Positions 62,582-64,000 of a stretch of 64,000 nucleotides of DNA are shown here, piece by piece. The DNA is taken from contig CAUYUJ010018737.1 of assembly GCA_963575745.1 (NCBI GenBank), forward strand, positions 7,501 to 71,500. Direction: 5' to 3'. The first letter of the stretch is position 1. Every line of letters begins with the position of its first letter. Under the pieces are notes generated by a model, which was given only the letters and a program-made list of their open reading frames with translations, made no database searches and was not told the origin of the DNA. The stretch is from Prorocentrum cordatum. Its lineage: Eukaryota > Sar > Dinophyceae > Prorocentrales > Prorocentraceae. The position numbers and the translations under genes were made by a program.

Positions 62582-64000
62582 CATGCCGGCGCCGTCGCCG
62601 CCGCCGAAACGACGTTGCACGGCGAAGGGCGCGCCGCCCGCGCCGGCGCCGCCGGCGCGGGGCGGCGCAAAGTGCGCCCTCAAGCGCGACTTCATACGTC
62701 AGGCCCAAGGCAGGACATGCGAATTTGAAAAGAAGATCACGTTGGCGACAGACGTCTCAGACGCGGTGCGCTGGATCAGCGAGCGCGCGCCCGGCGCGGT
62801 CCGGCGAGCGCGCGAAGAAGCCGTTTGGCGCATTGAAACTCGGGCCCGGCAGCTCGAGCAGAGTGGCGCCATCGAGGCGTGGTGCCGCGGCGCAGACGAA
62901 GGCGTTCGCGGGGTCGCCTGGTATGTCAACGGGCCGCTGCTTGCAGAGTTGGCGGCCAGCATTGGACACATTGATCGCGAATGCGTGTGGGGTTCTTTCG
63001 TCAGGCGTGCCCACGTGCCGCCGTCGTTGCCATCGCGCGCCCGTCGCGCGCGAGGGGGCGCCCCTGCTGGGTGAATTACCGGTGCCGGGCATTGGCGCGC
63101 CTGCTACATTTCCACAAGAGAAATCCACCGAGGTTCTTTTAAAGGGCGCCCGGGCGGCAAACAAGCGTCTGCTCGCGCGTTTACGCTCCGACCCCAACGC
63201 GCAAGAGTTGTGGGGCCTCACGGATAAAGATTTCCGACTATGGAGGATGCGAGCGCCCGAGGGTCTGTCAGACCTCGACTTGGGCAGTATCATTCTGGCG
63301 CCCCGGTTCGGGGTAGTACAGGGTGTCAGGAGCGACGGCGCCCGCAAGGCGCGCGCGCGCGCCCGCGCGAAGCGTTGTTTAAAGTTTGTCGTGCGCGCGC
63401 ACTTCGCGGCAGGTTCGCGCGGTGGGCGATTGCTCCATTGCCGGCATCAACACCGCAACGCGTCCGCGTGAGCGTATGCGGCACGAGACAATTGATCACC
63501 TATACCTGCTTTGCCGACTATTTACTGAAACGGTGGCCGCTGCGTCGCGAGGGCGCAAGGGCCACGCGCGCCCGGGTTGCAGGCATCCGCTGTGCCGCGC
63601 TTGTTTAAGCTCGACATCGACGCCGCCTTCCGGAGGCTTCCGCTGCGAGCTGAGCATCGGGCATTGATTAGGGTCATATCCCGTTACAAGGATGAGGTCA
63701 CGGCGCATGCTCACTGCGCGTGCCCATTCGGGGCAGGCGCGTCGTCCGCTCTCGGCGCACACCGCGTCGTACTTGTCCCCCGCGCAGTTGCAAGCGTTCA
63801 TAACTGGGAACGCGTTGGCGCCCTCATATTCGCGATTCTACGCCGTGTACTCCACGCGGCGATCCTTCGTTACGTGGACGATATGTTCGGCGCCGAAAGG
63901 TGGGCCGAGGCGCGGGGTGTCACGCGAGCCGGCCGATCGGTCGCCGTCACGCGCCGCGCGGCAGGTCGAACACCTGCTGGATTGCATCGCGCGCATCGTA
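62582..64000 (+). pseudogene. Reverse transcriptase (pol) of a DIRS- or LTR-type element, frameshifted and cut by the window edge
   Basis: Starts MPAPSPPPKRRC with a basic N-terminus, then ALKRDFIRQAQG, SGAIEAWCRGADEGVRGVAW and VNGPLLAELAASIGHID. Frameshifts follow near 63000-63060 and in 63350-63600. In between: KRLLARLRSDPNAQELWGLT and PRFGVVQG, an entry to the RT domain. From 63592: FKLDIDAAFRRLPL (motif A), CPFGAGASSALGAH (motif B), and LRYVDDMFGAERW (motif C, YVDD; catalytic Asp codons 63877-63882). This RT keeps both aspartates, unlike the LINEs here. The layout resembles RT proteins of DIRS-like elements; a tyrosine recombinase or RNase H would lie beyond the edge and is not seen. At least three frame changes make it non-functional. 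Confidence 0.7.

Overview
The window is very probably nuclear DNA of a dinoflagellate. The most specific evidence is at 27840-27860. There, at the 5' end of a retrotransposon on the minus strand, lies a perfect copy of the dinoflagellate spliced leader core, and a second, 5'-shortened leader follows at 27825-27839. This double-leader signature is known from retroposed dinoflagellate mRNAs. Very low gene density, huge CA microsatellites, many degenerate retroelements and reverse transcriptases of types I associate with dinoflagellates agree with this. The species cannot be told from the sequence.

Layout. 1-5040: short tandem repeats and little coding. 5040-7760: a composite repeat of about 490 bp in three copies, many copies of a short hairpin element (stem CCGGCGGT/ACCGCCGG), and a small LINE fragment. 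7786-10692: LINE family C (minus), frameshifted and carrying a probable spliceosomal intron. 11196-12056: a 160-bp satellite, followed by an intact PIF1-like helicase ORF (12139-14580, +). 15193-18029: LINE family B (minus), then a chain of LINE 3' tails to about 19400. 19470-21417: a broken, unrecognised gene with a 27-bp coding repeat. 22046-27860: full-length LINE A copy 1 (minus; ORF1 plus endonuclease-RT-RNase H ORF2). 27860-40440: a 177-bp satellite in direct, inverted and higher-order arrangements, interleaved with the hairpin element and LINE scraps. 40475-44498: LINE A copy 2, 5' truncated. 44800-50720: about 6 kb of CA-rich simple repeat. 50800-54135: a gene (minus) joining an endonuclease/exonuclease/phosphatase-type domain to a ubiquitin-specific protease domain, cut by an assembly gap at 54136-54235. 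54340-55690: GATC-rich 10-bp repeats. 55747-56607: a cysteine-rich ORF (+). 56700-58510: purine/pyrimidine tracts and microsatellites. 58510-64000: GC-rich DNA with a decayed gag/pol retroelement whose RT has an intact YVDD box, running off the right edge.

The most interesting material is the set of LINEs. All three families (A, B, C) carry, C-terminal to the RT, an RNase H-like domain whose catalytic motifs run D(70)-D(134)-D(10)-E(48) instead of D10-E48-D70-D134: a circular permutation. All three have WADN instead of the usual F/YADD in RT motif C. Their 3' ends join the same point in the loop of the hairpin element, so that element looks like a preferred landing site. In two insertions the element's flank is seen on both sides, and one short fragment has a 5-6 bp target duplication.

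No tRNA, rRNA or CRISPR was found. Many long open frames in the CA repeats and GC-rich tracts are composition artefacts. Boundaries of diverged repeats are approximate because they were judged by eye.
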